Positions 32,827-42,082 of a stretch of DNA of 64,000 nt are shown in pieces. The translations under genes were made by a program, and so were the position numbers. Source of the stretch: Saccharomonospora marina XMU15 (GTDB lineage Bacteria > Actinomycetota > Actinomycetes > Mycobacteriales > Pseudonocardiaceae); NCBI RefSeq assembly GCF_000244955.1, contig NZ_CM001439.1, forward strand, positions 3,541,136 to 3,605,135, in the 5' to 3' direction. Positions within the stretch are counted from its first letter, which is position 1, and each line of letters begins with the position of its first letter. The notes under the pieces are model-generated. The model saw nothing but the letters and a program-made list of their open reading frames with translations. It searched no databases and was not told where the DNA came from.

Positions 32827-33473
32827 GCCTTCTCTTCCCGTAGCTGTCTACGCTCGTCAAGGGCCCGTACGAGCGCGGCGAGCCTGCTTCTGATGTCCTC
32901 TGTGCCGTGCGCCAGTCCCGCGCTGCCCGGCCCGACGGCGGGCGCGAACGGCTCGCCGACGAGCAGGTCGACGGTGGGCCGCAGCCTGCGCCGGGTGCCC
33001 GGCGGGCGCAGCGTGCCTCGCACCGCCACCGGCAGCACGACGGCGCCGCAGCTGCGCACGAGCCAGGCGGCACCGCGCTGCGCCTGGCTGACGTCGCCCG
33101 CTCCCCGCGAGCCCTCAGGGAACACGGCCACCAGGCCGCCCTCGCGCAGCACACCCACGGCGGTCAGCAGCGCGCCCCGGTCGGGCGCCGACCGCCTGAC
33201 CGGCACCTGCCCGATCCGGCGCAGTCCCCAGCCCGCCACCGAGGTGAACAACTCCTCCTTGACGAGGAACACCGACCGCCTCGGCAACATTCCGAAGATC
33301 AGTTGCGGCTCGATCATGGAGCTGTGGTTGGCGACGAGCACCACGGGGCCGCTGCGGGGCACGCGGTCGAGCCCTTCGACCCTGATGCGGTATGCGGGCC
33401 GGTACAGGTGCCTGGCGATCGCCCTGCCGAGGTCGTGCAGCCACGGCGTCGCGCCGGGCGGCAGTCCGCTCAT
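32823..33473 (-). CDS. Lysophospholipid acyltransferase (PlsC-type)
   Basis: This 216-aa 1-acylglycerol-3-phosphate acyltransferase-like protein shows the first acyltransferase block as NHSSMIEP and the later FPEGSRG block. The first block reads HX4E instead of the usual HX4D, so Glu replaces the catalytic-dyad Asp; other blocks are normal, and a conservative replacement is compatible with activity. It overlaps both cmk and der by 4 bp, so the three are translationally coupled. Confidence 0.9.
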   Translation of the reverse strand: MSGLPPGATPWLHDLGRAIARHLYRPAYRIRVEGLDRVPRSGPVVLVANHSSMIEPQLIFGMLPRRSVFLVKEELFTSVAGWGLRRIGQVPVRRSAPDRGALLTAVGVLREGGLVAVFPEGSRGAGDVSQAQRGAAWLVRSCGAVVLPVAVRGTLRPPGTRRRLRPTVDLLVGEPFAPAVGPGSAGLAHGTEDIRSRLAALVRALDERRQLREEKA

Positions 33474-34195
33474 CCGCGAGCCTCCGCCACCTCGCCGTTG
33501 AGCAAGCCACGTCGGCCCGCGAGCTCACTCAGCGCCGCGATGACCTCCTCGACGGTCAGTTCGGAGGTGTCGAACTCCACCGCATCGTCGGCGACCCGCA
33601 GCGGCGAGGTGGCGCGGGTGGAGTCGAGCCGGTCCCTGCGCTCGACCGACGCGCGCGCGTCGACGGCGCTGACCGCCCTGCCCGCCGCCGAGTCCTGCGC
33701 ACTGCGCCGGGCGGCGCGCACCTCGGCCGAGGCGGTGAGGAAGACCTTCAGCGGCGCGTCCGGCACCACGACGGTGCCGATGTCCCTGCCCTCGACGACG
33801 ATCCCGCCTTCGGCCGCGAGCACCCGGTCGATGATCGCTCGCTGGCCCGCGACAAGGATCTTGCGCACCCTCGGCACCGCGGACACTGCGGACACCGCCC
33901 GGTTCACCGGCTCGGTGCGGATCTCCTCGGCGACGTCCTCACCGTTGAGCAGCACGCTGGGTTCCTCGGGGCTGGTGCCGACGCTGATCTCGACGTCGCG
34001 CGCGAGCGCGGCCACCGCATCGGTGTCGCCGGGGTCGATGCCCTCGCGCAGCACGGCGAGCGTCACCAGCCGGTACATCGCCCCGGTGTCCAGGTACCGG
34101 GCGCCGAGCTCGGCGGCCAGCTTCCGCGCCACCGTGGTCTTCCCGGTTCCCGAAGGACCGTCCAATGCCACAACGCCGCGCAACACTGTCACCAC
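33470..34195 (-). CDS. cmk: Cytidylate kinase
   Basis: This 241-aa protein phosphorylates CMP and dCMP. The P-loop is [15 protein letters not shown] close to the N-terminus, followed by [27 protein letters not shown] and the lid region [12 protein letters not shown]. The start at GTG 34195 is chosen with GGAGGAGA upstream; the frame stays open to 34258, but the P-loop would then lie abnormally deep. It is the first gene of the cmk-plsC-der unit. Confidence 0.96.
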   Translation of the reverse strand: MVTVLRGVVALDGPSGTGKTTVARKLAAELGARYLDTGAMYRLVTLAVLREGIDPGDTDAVAALARDVEISVGTSPEEPSVLLNGEDVAEEIRTEPVNRAVSAVSAVPRVRKILVAGQRAIIDRVLAAEGGIVVEGRDIGTVVVPDAPLKVFLTASAEVRAARRSAQDSAAGRAVSAVDARASVERRDRLDSTRATSPLRVADDAVEFDTSELTVEEVIAALSELAGRRGLLNGEVAEARG

Positions 34196-34270
34196 CGACC
34201 GTCTCCTCCAGTTTCGTGCGCCGCCGGACGCCACGTCCTCACCGTCTGCGGCCACCATTCTGCCTGCCGG

Positions 34271-34612
34271 TCAGCGGCGCCTCGCACGCAGGCGCTCGTC
34301 CAACTCGTCGCTGACGAACACGTGCTCGTCGTAGGCACCGGTGCGGTATGCGACGCCACCGAACAGTTGCGCCAGCACCGGGGCGGTGAGCACCTGGAAC
34401 AGCGCGACCAGGCCGAGCCCGACCGCGTCGGCGGGTGCCAGCCGCAGCGACGTGCCCAGCAGAATCAGCAACAACCCGAACACCTGCGGTTTGGTGGCGG
34501 CCTGCAATCTGGTGGGCACGTCGGGAAACCGCACCACCCCGACGCCGCCCAGCATGGAGAACAGCCCGCCCGCCAGCAGCAGCACGGCGGAGGCTATGTC
34601 CAGCGCGATCAT
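34271..34612 (-). CDS. mnhG: Mrp antiporter subunit MnhG/MrpG
   Basis: This 113-aa small membrane protein has three hydrophobic segments (IASAVLLLAGGLFSMLGGVG, VFGLLLILLGTSLRL, LGLVALFQVLTAPVLAQLF) and the family motif VRFPDVPTRLQAATK. It is the last gene of the seven-gene Mrp operon and overlaps mnhF by four bases (ATGA). The Mrp complex exchanges cytoplasmic Na+ for protons. Confidence 0.93.
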   Translation of the reverse strand: MIALDIASAVLLLAGGLFSMLGGVGVVRFPDVPTRLQAATKPQVFGLLLILLGTSLRLAPADAVGLGLVALFQVLTAPVLAQLFGGVAYRTGAYDEHVFVSDELDERLRARRR

Positions 34613-34875
34613 CGGTGACTCTCCCAGCGTTCCACGAGCCGCACGGCGCTGATCGAGCCGATGAAGCTCAGCAGCGACACCGACAGCAGCAGCGCGAGGC
34701 TGAGACCTCGCCCCGTCATCGCCATGCCCACCGTGACCCCCGCGATGATCAGCACCAGCAGCATGTCCAGCGCCAGCACCCGGTCCAGCGACCGCGGCCC
34801 GCGCAGCATCCGCCACAGCGTGAGCACGCCACCCACGGCGAGCATGGCGAACGTCGCGAAGTACACCCAGCTCAC
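34609..34875 (-). CDS. mnhF: Mrp antiporter subunit MnhF/MrpF
   Basis: This 88-aa protein has three predicted membrane helices: WVYFATFAMLAVGGVLTLWR, LALDMLLVLIIAGVTVGMAM and SLALLLSVSLLSFIGSISAV. The motif RMLRGPRSLDRVLALD between them is typical of MrpF. The GTG start overlaps the mnhE stop by four bases (GTGA). Confidence 0.92.
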   Translation of the reverse strand: MSWVYFATFAMLAVGGVLTLWRMLRGPRSLDRVLALDMLLVLIIAGVTVGMAMTGRGLSLALLLSVSLLSFIGSISAVRLVERWESHR

Positions 34876-35459
34876 GAGTCCTCCTCGGGGGTTTTCTCCG
34901 GCGAGATGGGGCCGACCCTGCGCACCGTGGCGGCGCGCTCGCGCACGTCCCGCGCCTCCTCGGCGGGCGCGATGGCGAGCACCACCCGCACCTGCAACTG
35001 GATGGCCTGGTCGTGTGCCCTGTCGGCCTGCCGCTTCGTGCGCACGCCGAGCGAGTACACGTAGAGCACCCCGCCCTCGCGGTCGATCTGCAGCACGAAC
35101 GTGTTGGGCGTCAGTGAGATCACCCCGGCGCAGGCGGCGACCACATGGTCCACGTCGGACAGCGAGGGCACCGCGACGACGGCGGAACGCACCCCGGGCC
35201 CCGACCGCAGGATCTCCAGTGCCAGCCGCACCGCCGACTCGGTGACGTCGACGACCACGAACACCACCAGAATCAGCAGCCGTACCGGGCGCAGCAGCGG
35301 CAGTGACCTGGTGGGCAGCGGGAACAGCAGCAGCACCGAGGCGGCCACCAGCAGCCCGGTCAGCACGGTGCCGGGCGCGACCGAGCCCCACAGCAGCAGC
35401 CATACCCCCAACAGCCAGCCGAACAACGCCAGCGACAACCGTCCGCTCAGGCGCCTCAC
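34872..35459 (-). CDS. mnhE: Mrp antiporter subunit MnhE/MrpE
   Basis: This 195-aa protein has two N-terminal membrane helices (LSLALFGWLLGVWLLLWGSV and a LLLFPLP segment), then another hydrophobic stretch LLILVVFVVVDVTESAVRLA. A soluble part follows with ISLTPNTFVLQIDREGGVLYV, of which SLTPNTFVLQID is the family landmark. It overlaps both neighbours by four bases. Confidence 0.93.
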   Translation of the reverse strand: MRRLSGRLSLALFGWLLGVWLLLWGSVAPGTVLTGLLVAASVLLLFPLPTRSLPLLRPVRLLILVVFVVVDVTESAVRLALEILRSGPGVRSAVVAVPSLSDVDHVVAACAGVISLTPNTFVLQIDREGGVLYVYSLGVRTKRQADRAHDQAIQLQVRVVLAIAPAEEARDVRERAATVRRVGPISPEKTPEEDS

Positions 35460-36988
35460 CGGTCGTCACCGCCAAGCACGGCCGCCTGGTACGGTCCGCG
35501 ATCGAGCAGGTCCGTGGCGGCTCGCTCGCTGAACGACGACAGCGGTCCCGCGGCGGCGGCGATCGCCATCCCGACCGCCACCACGCTCGCCGCCGACACC
35601 AGCATGGGTTTCGACGTCACGCCGGTGCCCACGGTCACCTCGTCGGCCGGGTCCGCGTCCGGCACCGGCGGCCTCGGCTTGCCCCAGAAGACGCCGATCC
35701 ACACCCTGGTCATGGCGTACAGCGACAGGAAGCTGGTCAGCACCGCGACTCCGGTAACGGTGTAGGCCATCGGCGTCGCCGTCTCCGAACCCGCCCGCAG
35801 CAGCACCACCTTGGCGACGAAACCGGAAAGCGGCGGGATTCCCGCCAGACTCAACGCCGGAACGGCGAACAGCAGCGCGACGGCCGGGTGCCCGCTCGCC
35901 ACCCCGCACATGTCCCGCAGCGAAGCGGTGCCCGTGTACCTGGTGATCAGTCCGCTCACCAGGAACAGCGCCGCCTGCACCGCGATGTGGTGCACCACGT
36001 ACAGGATCACGCCGGTCAGCCCGGTCACCGAGAACAACGCGAGCCCGAACAGCATGTAACCGATATGGCTGACCAGCAGGAACGACAGCATCCGGTTCAG
36101 GTCGTTCTGCGCGATCGCGCCCAGCGCACCCACCAGCATGGTCAGCAGCGCGGCGGCGAGGAGGAAGTTCCAGTCCTGCGAGCGGTCGAACAGCAGCGTC
36201 TGGGTGCGGATGATGGCGTAGACGCCGACCTTCGTGAGCAGCGCCGCGAACAGCGCGGTGATCGGGGCGGGCGCGGTCGGGTAGCTGTCGGGCAGCCAGA
36301 AGTGCAGCGGCACCACGGCCGACTTGATCCCGAACACCACCACCAGCAGCAGGCCGAGCATGCCGCGCACACCCGGCGGCAGGTCGGGCACACGCTGCGA
36401 CAGGTCGGCGAGGTTCACCGTTCCGGTGGCGGCGTAGATCCCGGCCACCATGGTCAGGAACAGCAGCGACGACGTCAGGCTCACGATGACGTAGGTCATG
36501 CCCGCGCGCACCCTCGCCGCGGTCGACCCCCGGGTCAGCAGCACGTAGGACGCCGACAACATGATCTCGAACGCCACGAACAGGTTGAACAGGTCACCGG
36601 TGAGGAAGGCCAGCGACACCCCCGCGCACAGCACCAGGTACATCGGGTGGAACGCCGTGGTGGTGGATGCCCTGCCGAGGTCGGTGACGCGCTGGCCGAT
36701 GGCGAACACCAGCACGCCGAGCATGACCACCATCGACACCAGCAGCAGCAACGCGGCGATCCGGTCGGCCACCAGCGTGATCCCGACCGGCGGCGCGTAC
36801 CCGCCGAGGCGAAGGATGATCGGGCCGCCGTTGTCGGAGCCGAACAGCAGCACGGCGGCGATCACGACGCTGGTGGTCAGCACGACGATGCTGAGCACCC
36901 GCTGCACCGCGCTGACCTGACCTAGCAGCAGCGACACGGCGGCCGCCAGCAGCGGCAGCAGTACCGGCAGTGACAGGAGCACGCTCAT
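35456..36988 (-). CDS. mnhD: Mrp antiporter subunit MnhD/MrpD (NuoN-like)
   Basis: This 510-aa polytopic protein is related to the proton-pumping NuoL/M/N subunits. It carries the antiporter-type helices with KSAVVPLHFWLPDSYPTAPA (the conserved Lys/His region) and ALFAALLTKVGVYAIIR with the key Lys. The ATG at 36988 overlaps the mnhC stop by four bases. About fourteen membrane segments are expected. It should act with MnhA as an ion-conducting unit. Confidence 0.95.
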   Translation of the reverse strand: MSVLLSLPVLLPLLAAAVSLLLGQVSAVQRVLSIVVLTTSVVIAAVLLFGSDNGGPIILRLGGYAPPVGITLVADRIAALLLLVSMVVMLGVLVFAIGQRVTDLGRASTTTAFHPMYLVLCAGVSLAFLTGDLFNLFVAFEIMLSASYVLLTRGSTAARVRAGMTYVIVSLTSSLLFLTMVAGIYAATGTVNLADLSQRVPDLPPGVRGMLGLLLVVVFGIKSAVVPLHFWLPDSYPTAPAPITALFAALLTKVGVYAIIRTQTLLFDRSQDWNFLLAAALLTMLVGALGAIAQNDLNRMLSFLLVSHIGYMLFGLALFSVTGLTGVILYVVHHIAVQAALFLVSGLITRYTGTASLRDMCGVASGHPAVALLFAVPALSLAGIPPLSGFVAKVVLLRAGSETATPMAYTVTGVAVLTSFLSLYAMTRVWIGVFWGKPRPPVPDADPADEVTVGTGVTSKPMLVSAASVVAVGMAIAAAAGPLSSFSERAATDLLDRGPYQAAVLGGDDR

Positions 36989-37464
36989 TCGGCTCGCTCC
37001 CGCCCATCGCCGCCGCCGGCTTCGCCGTGGGTGGCTTCGTTGTCGTCGGCCATATCGCCGATATCGTCGGCATCGGCGTCTTCGGCGTGGCGGCGGCGTT
37101 CGCGGGCCAGTTCGGCCACCCGCAACCTGCGGTCCTCGAGGTCGTCCTGCACCTCGTCGTGGCCCAGCAGCACCCACGCCCGGTAGGCCAGCGCCAGCAG
37201 GAAGGTGGTGAGACCGAAGGTGATGACCACGGCGGTCAACGCCAGCGCCTGCGGCAGCGGATCGGCCATCGCCTCGGGGGAGACCAGTCCGACGAACGCC
37301 GGTGCCGCAGGCGGCCCGCCCGCGGCCTGCAGGAACAGGTTGGCGCCGTGCCCCAGCACCACGAACCCCAGGATCACCTGCATCAGCGACCGCTGCAGCA
37401 GCAGGTAGAAGCCGACGCCGTACACGACGGCCAGCACCAGCAGCGTCACCACGTCGATGTTCAT
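36985..37464 (-). CDS. mnhC: Mrp antiporter subunit MnhC/MrpC (NuoK-like)
   Basis: This 159-aa protein begins with about 105 residues of NuoK-like three-helix membrane domain (LVLAVVYGVGFYLLLQRSL; VILGFVVLGHGANLFL; LALTAVVITFGLTTFLLALA). A charged tail of about 50 residues follows, rich in Arg, Glu, Asp (RRLRVAELARERRRHAEDAD), longer than in many homologues. It overlaps both neighbours by four bases. Confidence 0.94.
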   Translation of the reverse strand: MNIDVVTLLVLAVVYGVGFYLLLQRSLMQVILGFVVLGHGANLFLQAAGGPPAAPAFVGLVSPEAMADPLPQALALTAVVITFGLTTFLLALAYRAWVLLGHDEVQDDLEDRRLRVAELARERRRHAEDADADDIGDMADDNEATHGEAGGGDGRERAE

Positions 37465-38006
37465 CGGCCCCGCCCTTCGTCGGACCGGGCCAGTTCCAGC
37501 TCCCTGGTCTCGATGCCGGAACCGAGCGTGCGCAGCAGGTCCAGCACGACCCCCAGCACCAGCAGGTAGACCCCGATGTCGAGGGCGAGGCTGCTGGCGA
37601 TCTTCACCTTGCCCAGCACGGGGACCTGCCACTGCCACACCGCGCTGGTCAGCGCGGGCTCACCGAACGCGAGCGGGACCAGCGCCGCGACCACCGAAAG
37701 GGTGAGTCCCGCACCGATCACGGCGGGCGGCCGGATGGGTACGGCCGCCGCGAGTTCGATACTGCCGCCCGCCACGTAGCGCAGCACGAAGGCCAGACCC
37801 GCGACGAGCCCACCGGTGAACCCGCCACCCACGCTGCTGTGACCGGCGAACAACAGGTACACCGACAGCGTCAGCACCGTGGGGAACACCACGCGCACGG
37901 CCACTTCCAACTGCAGCGAGCGTGGCCAGCCCGCCGGGCTGCGCTCGGTCAGCAGCCAGCGCTGCCTCGGCAGGTCCCAGCTTTCCCAGTCGGTCGGCTC
38001 GGTCAC
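37461..38006 (-). CDS. mnhB: Mrp antiporter subunit MnhB/MrpB
   Basis: This 181-aa protein has an N-terminal hydrophilic part and four hydrophobic segments, with the family motif GHSSVGGGFTGGLVAGLAFV in the second. The C-terminus ELELARSDEGRGR is polar. The GTG start overlaps the mnhA stop by four bases. Confidence 0.94.
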   Translation of the reverse strand: MTEPTDWESWDLPRQRWLLTERSPAGWPRSLQLEVAVRVVFPTVLTLSVYLLFAGHSSVGGGFTGGLVAGLAFVLRYVAGGSIELAAAVPIRPPAVIGAGLTLSVVAALVPLAFGEPALTSAVWQWQVPVLGKVKIASSLALDIGVYLLVLGVVLDLLRTLGSGIETRELELARSDEGRGR

Positions 38007-40330
38007 CGGCGCGCCTCCTCGTCGTCGGCGGGCCGGGTTTCGGCGGTGGGCATGCGGTGACCGCGAGCGGTGCGGGCGAGCAGGCCGAGGCTCGCGGCAC
38101 CGGTGGCGGCCACGAGCAGCACGGTGATCTCGCCGATGGTGTCCATCGCTCGGAAGTCGATCAGGATCGCGGTCACCACGTTGGTCGCGCCCGCCTGCGA
38201 GTCCGCCTTGGCGATGTACTGCGCACCCGCCTGCGAGATGCCCTCGCGGGTGCTGGAGAAGACGACGGCGAACATCGCCACGAACAGCCCGCCGAGCGAG
38301 GCGATCGCCGCCTTGCGCCAGCTGGCCCAGCGCCGCGTCGACCGCTCGGTGACGAACGGCGCGTCGAACCGGCGCAACACCAGCACGAACACCACCAGGG
38401 TGAGCGTCTCCACCAGGAACTGTGCCAGTGCCAGATCGATCGCACCGTAGACGAGGAACAGTCCGCCGACGCCGTAACCGACCACGCCGGTCAGCAGCAC
38501 CGCGGTGAGCCTGCGCCGCGCGGCGGGCAGGGTCAGCGCGGCTGCGACCACGAACAGCGCCAGCGGCAACTGCAGTTGTGTGCTCCAGGCCCGCGTGGCA
38601 GGCGACTGCTCGACGCCTGCGAGCAGCCCGACCGTCGGCACGACGACGACCGTGGCCAGGATGATGCCGAGGTAGGCGGGCAGCGAACCGGTCTGCACCC
38701 GCGCCGTGACCCACTGGGCCACCTGGTCGAGGCCTCGCACGGCCGCGCGGTAACCCTGCTGCGCGCGAAGCGGAGCGGGCACCCATCCCCGCGGCGCTTC
38801 GTACCGCTGGCCGGCGAGGTAGAGCAGGTAGCCGCCGAGCAGGATGATCGCCGACAGCAGCAGCGGCAACGACCAGCCGTGCCACAGCGCCAGGTGGTAG
38901 TCCTCGCCCGCGAAACGTTCCGCGTAGCCGCCCGCGAGCGAGTCGGTGAGCGAGGGCCACACTCCGAGCAGCAGGCTCGCGGCGGCGGGCAGCGCCACAG
39001 CGGTGGTGAACACCGTGCCGGGCGCCCGCGCCCCGGTCGGCTCGACACCGGCTCGCGTGCCGAACGCGCCGACGAAGAACCGCACGGTGTAGGCCGCGGT
39101 CAGTACCGAACCCACCACGATGCCGGTCAGGATCAGCAGGTCCTTGGCCGAGCCGTGGGTGAACGCCTCCAGCGCGGTCTCCTTGCCGACGAAGCCGAGC
39201 AGCGGTGGCAGACCGGCCATGGAAGCCGCGGCCAGCCCCGCCGACACCGCCAGCACCGGCCACCTTCTGCCCAGCCCGGACAGCTCCCGCAGGTCGCGAG
39301 TACCCGCATGCTCGTCGATAGCCCCGACCGTCAAGAACAGCGCGGACTTGAACAAGCCGTGCGCCAGCAGCATCGTCGCGCCCGCCAGCGCAGACACCCG
39401 GGTGCCGACGGCCAGCAGCACCAGCAGGAACCCCAATTGGCTCACCGTGCCGTAGGCCAGCAGCAGCTTCAGGTCGTGCTGGCGCATCGCCAGCACCCCG
39501 CCGAGCACCATCGTCCACAGCCCGACCACCACCAGCGGCACCCACCACTGCGGCCGGTCGGCGAACGCGGGGGCAAAGCGCGCCACCAGGTAGACACCGG
39601 CCTTCACCATCGCCGCCGCGTGCAGGTAGGCACTCACCGGTGTCGGCGCCACCATCGCCGCGGGCAGCCAGGGATGAAACGGCAACTGCGCCGACTTGGT
39701 GAACACGCCGACCAGCAGCAGCGCGATACCCGCCGTCACAGCGGGACCCGACGGCGCCTCGGCGATGATCTCCGAGATCCGCAGTGTCCCCGCCGCGGTG
39801 CTCAACAGGATCAGCCCGAGCAGCAGCGAGAGCCCGCCGAGCGTCGTCACCAGCAGCGCCTGCCGTGCCGAGCGCCGTTCCGCCGCCGTGCGTCCGTCCC
39901 CGCCGACCAGCAGGAACGAGCACACCGTGGTGATCTCCCAGAACAGGTACAGCGACAGCACGTCGTCGGCGAGGACGAGGCCGAGCATCGCCCCGGCGAA
40001 GGCCACCAGCACGGCGGCGTCCCTGCCGTTGCCCGGGTTTCCCGGCTCGGCGTAGCGGGCGAAGTAGCCGCCCACGATCGCCCCGATGCCGGTCACCAGC
40101 ACGGTGAGCAGCATCGCCAGCGAGTCCAGCCGCACGGTGAACTCCAGCCCCACCACCGGCGCCCAGGACGCCGACTCGGTGGCGGGCAGCCCGCCGAGGT
40201 GGGTCAGCGCCAGCACGAACGCCGAGGCAGGCACCAGCGCCCCGATCGCGAACGCCGCGCGGTCCCAGCGGCGGGCGACGGCGGGAAGGGCGAGGGCCGC
40301 CGCGAAGTGCACACCGATCGCGACCAGCAC
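38003..40330 (-). CDS. mnhA: Mrp antiporter subunit MnhA/MrpA (NuoL-like)
   Basis: This is the large subunit, 775 aa from the likely start. It contains the NuoL-type core with ADDVLSLYLFWEITTVCSFLL, KSAQLPFHPWLPAAMVAPTP (conserved Lys/His region), HAAAMVKAGVYLVAR and DLKLLLAYGTVSQLGF. A C-terminal MrpB-like region ends with NVVTAILIDFRAMDTIGEI. GTG 40330 is a best guess: it sits at the first membrane helix (VLVAIGVHFAAALALPAV) but no clear Shine-Dalgarno precedes it, so the mRNA may be leaderless. Its start is 64 bp from the divergent KhtT gene. Confidence 0.94.
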   Translation of the reverse strand: MLVAIGVHFAAALALPAVARRWDRAAFAIGALVPASAFVLALTHLGGLPATESASWAPVVGLEFTVRLDSLAMLLTVLVTGIGAIVGGYFARYAEPGNPGNGRDAAVLVAFAGAMLGLVLADDVLSLYLFWEITTVCSFLLVGGDGRTAAERRSARQALLVTTLGGLSLLLGLILLSTAAGTLRISEIIAEAPSGPAVTAGIALLLVGVFTKSAQLPFHPWLPAAMVAPTPVSAYLHAAAMVKAGVYLVARFAPAFADRPQWWVPLVVVGLWTMVLGGVLAMRQHDLKLLLAYGTVSQLGFLLVLLAVGTRVSALAGATMLLAHGLFKSALFLTVGAIDEHAGTRDLRELSGLGRRWPVLAVSAGLAAASMAGLPPLLGFVGKETALEAFTHGSAKDLLILTGIVVGSVLTAAYTVRFFVGAFGTRAGVEPTGARAPGTVFTTAVALPAAASLLLGVWPSLTDSLAGGYAERFAGEDYHLALWHGWSLPLLLSAIILLGGYLLYLAGQRYEAPRGWVPAPLRAQQGYRAAVRGLDQVAQWVTARVQTGSLPAYLGIILATVVVVPTVGLLAGVEQSPATRAWSTQLQLPLALFVVAAALTLPAARRRLTAVLLTGVVGYGVGGLFLVYGAIDLALAQFLVETLTLVVFVLVLRRFDAPFVTERSTRRWASWRKAAIASLGGLFVAMFAVVFSSTREGISQAGAQYIAKADSQAGATNVVTAILIDFRAMDTIGEITVLLVAATGAASLGLLARTARGHRMPTAETRPADDEEARR

Positions 40331-40394
40331 CGTGCCCGCGTACCCGGTCGATGCTGGGCGCAAACGAAAGTGCCGGTGAGCTACCGTGGTCGGC

Positions 40395-40877
40395 GTGAAC
40401 GTCGAAGTGACCCCTTTGCCGGGAATCGGCGTGCGTAAGGACTTCGCACTGGGCAGCGGCCGCAGGGTCGGTGTGGTGACCCACCGCGACGGCAAGATCG
40501 AGCTGATCGTGTCCAAATCCGACGACCCGGACGCCTGCCTGGCATCGCTGCCGCTCACCCCCGAGGAAGCCGGTGCGCTGGCGAACCTGCTCGGCGCGCC
40601 GCAACTGGTGGCGCAGCTCACCGAGGAGCACAGGGAGCTGCCGGGCATCAGCACCCGGCAGCTCACCATCAAGTCGGGCTCGCCCTACGACGGCCGTACC
40701 CTCGGTGACACCGCGCTGCGTACCCGCACCGGGGTCTCGATCGTCGCGGTGATGCGGGCGGGGCAGATCAACCCCTCCCCCACACCGGACTTCCTTTTCA
40801 CCGCCGGTGACGTGCTGGTGGTGGTGGGGACCTCGGAAGGCCTCGACGCCGCGGCGAAGATCCTGCACGGCGGCTGA
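40395..40877 (+). CDS. khtT: KhtT-like regulatory subunit of a K+/H+ antiporter (TrkA-C domain)
   Basis: This 160-aa protein matches the KhtT type: an N-terminal sequence NVEVTPLPGIGVRKDF, then VVTHRDGKIELIV, and a C-terminal TrkA-C (RCK-C) domain with GRTLGDTALRTRTGVSIVA and FTAGDVLVVVGTSEGL. In Bacillus KhtT binds c-di-AMP and controls KhtU. GTG 40395 is chosen because the family begins with this VNVEVTPLPG segment; it lies so close to the divergent mnhA that the mRNA may be leaderless. It precedes khtU by 8 bp. Confidence 0.88.
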   Translation: MNVEVTPLPGIGVRKDFALGSGRRVGVVTHRDGKIELIVSKSDDPDACLASLPLTPEEAGALANLLGAPQLVAQLTEEHRELPGISTRQLTIKSGSPYDGRTLGDTALRTRTGVSIVAVMRAGQINPSPTPDFLFTAGDVLVVVGTSEGLDAAAKILHGG

Positions 40878-40885
40878 GGTCGTCT

Positions 40886-42076
40886 GTGGGGCACACCGCA
40901 CTGTCGTTGGTCCAGTTGGGTGCGATGTTCTTCGCGCTCGGCGCGCTCGGCCGGTTGGCGGGCAGGGTCGGTCTCTCGCCCATCCCGCTGTACCTGCTGG
41001 GCGGCCTGGCCTTCGGACAGGGCGGACTGGTGCCGCTCGGCGACATCGGGGGTTTCACCGAACTCGCCAGCGAGATCGGCGTGGTGCTGCTGCTGCTCAC
41101 GCTGGGCCTGGAGTACTCGGCAAGCGAGCTGTTCACCGGGTTGCGCCGGTCGTGGATGGCGGGCCTGCTCGACATCTTCCTCAACGCGGCCCCGGGGATC
41201 GTGGTGGCGCTGCTGCTGGGCTGGGGGGTGGTCGGCGCGTTCGTCATGGGCGGGATCACCTACATCTCCTCCTCCGGGATCATCGCGAAGGTTCTCGGCG
41301 ACCTGGGCAGGCTCGGTAACCGCGAGACACCCGTCGTGCTGTCGATCCTGGTGTTCGAGGACCTCGTGATGGCGCTGTACCTGCCGATCCTCACCGGCGT
41401 GCTCGGCGGGATCAGCTTCCTCGGCGGGCTGCGGGCCGTGGGCATCTCGCTGAGCGTGGTCACCGTCGTGCTCGTGGTCGCGTTGAAGTACGGCCGCTAC
41501 GTCTCCGCCATCGTGGACAGCGAGGACCGCGAGGTGTTCTTGCTGAAGGTGTTCGGCGCCGCGTTGCTGGTGGCGGGGTTCGCCTCGGCCATGCAGGTGT
41601 CGGCCGCGGTGGGCGCCTTCCTGCTCGGCATCGCCATCTCCGGCTCCACGGCCGAGAACGCCACCAAGGTGCTGGAGCCGCTGCGAGACCTGTTCGCCGC
41701 GGTGTTCTTCGTCGTGTTCGGACTGAACACCGATCCCAGGCAGATCCCGCCGGTGCTGGTGTGGGCCGTGGTGCTGGCGGTCACGACCACGCTGACGAAG
41801 CTGGCGACGGGCTGGTGGGCGGCTCGCAAGGCGGGCATCGGGAAGCTGGGCCGGGCCAGGGCGGGTGCGGCGCTCATCGCGCGCGGCGAATTCTCGATCA
41901 TCATCGCCGGTTTCGCCGTGGCCGCGGGGGTGGTCGACGGTGTGATCGCGGCGCTGGCGACCACCTACGTGCTGCTGATGGCGATCATCGGGCCGATCGC
42001 GGCACGCGTGGTGGAGCCGGTGGTGCGGGCGGCACAGCGCAGGCGCTCCGCCAGTTCCGCGGCACCGGCGGGCTGA
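40886..42076 (+). CDS. khtU: KhtU-like cation:proton antiporter (CPA2)
   Basis: This 396-aa membrane protein has around twelve hydrophobic segments of the CPA2/NhaA-fold family: FFALGALGRLAGRVGLSPIP, LLLLTLGLEYS, GITYISSSGIIAKVL and ALIARGEFSIIIAGFAVA. It lacks a C-terminal TrkA-N/RCK domain, and the partner KhtT gene just upstream supplies the regulatory part. The expected role is K+(Na+)/H+ exchange. It follows the khtT stop by 8 bp and converges with rluB. Confidence 0.9.
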   Translation: MGHTALSLVQLGAMFFALGALGRLAGRVGLSPIPLYLLGGLAFGQGGLVPLGDIGGFTELASEIGVVLLLLTLGLEYSASELFTGLRRSWMAGLLDIFLNAAPGIVVALLLGWGVVGAFVMGGITYISSSGIIAKVLGDLGRLGNRETPVVLSILVFEDLVMALYLPILTGVLGGISFLGGLRAVGISLSVVTVVLVVALKYGRYVSAIVDSEDREVFLLKVFGAALLVAGFASAMQVSAAVGAFLLGIAISGSTAENATKVLEPLRDLFAAVFFVVFGLNTDPRQIPPVLVWAVVLAVTTTLTKLATGWWAARKAGIGKLGRARAGAALIARGEFSIIIAGFAVAAGVVDGVIAALATTYVLLMAIIGPIAARVVEPVVRAAQRRRSASSAAPAG

Positions 42077-42082
42077 GGGCTG

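Noticed and set aside
37922..40438. 838-codon plus-strand frame with His/Gln-rich translation
   Set aside because: It is antisense to mnhA and is a shadow; mnhA has the full NuoL-type motif set.
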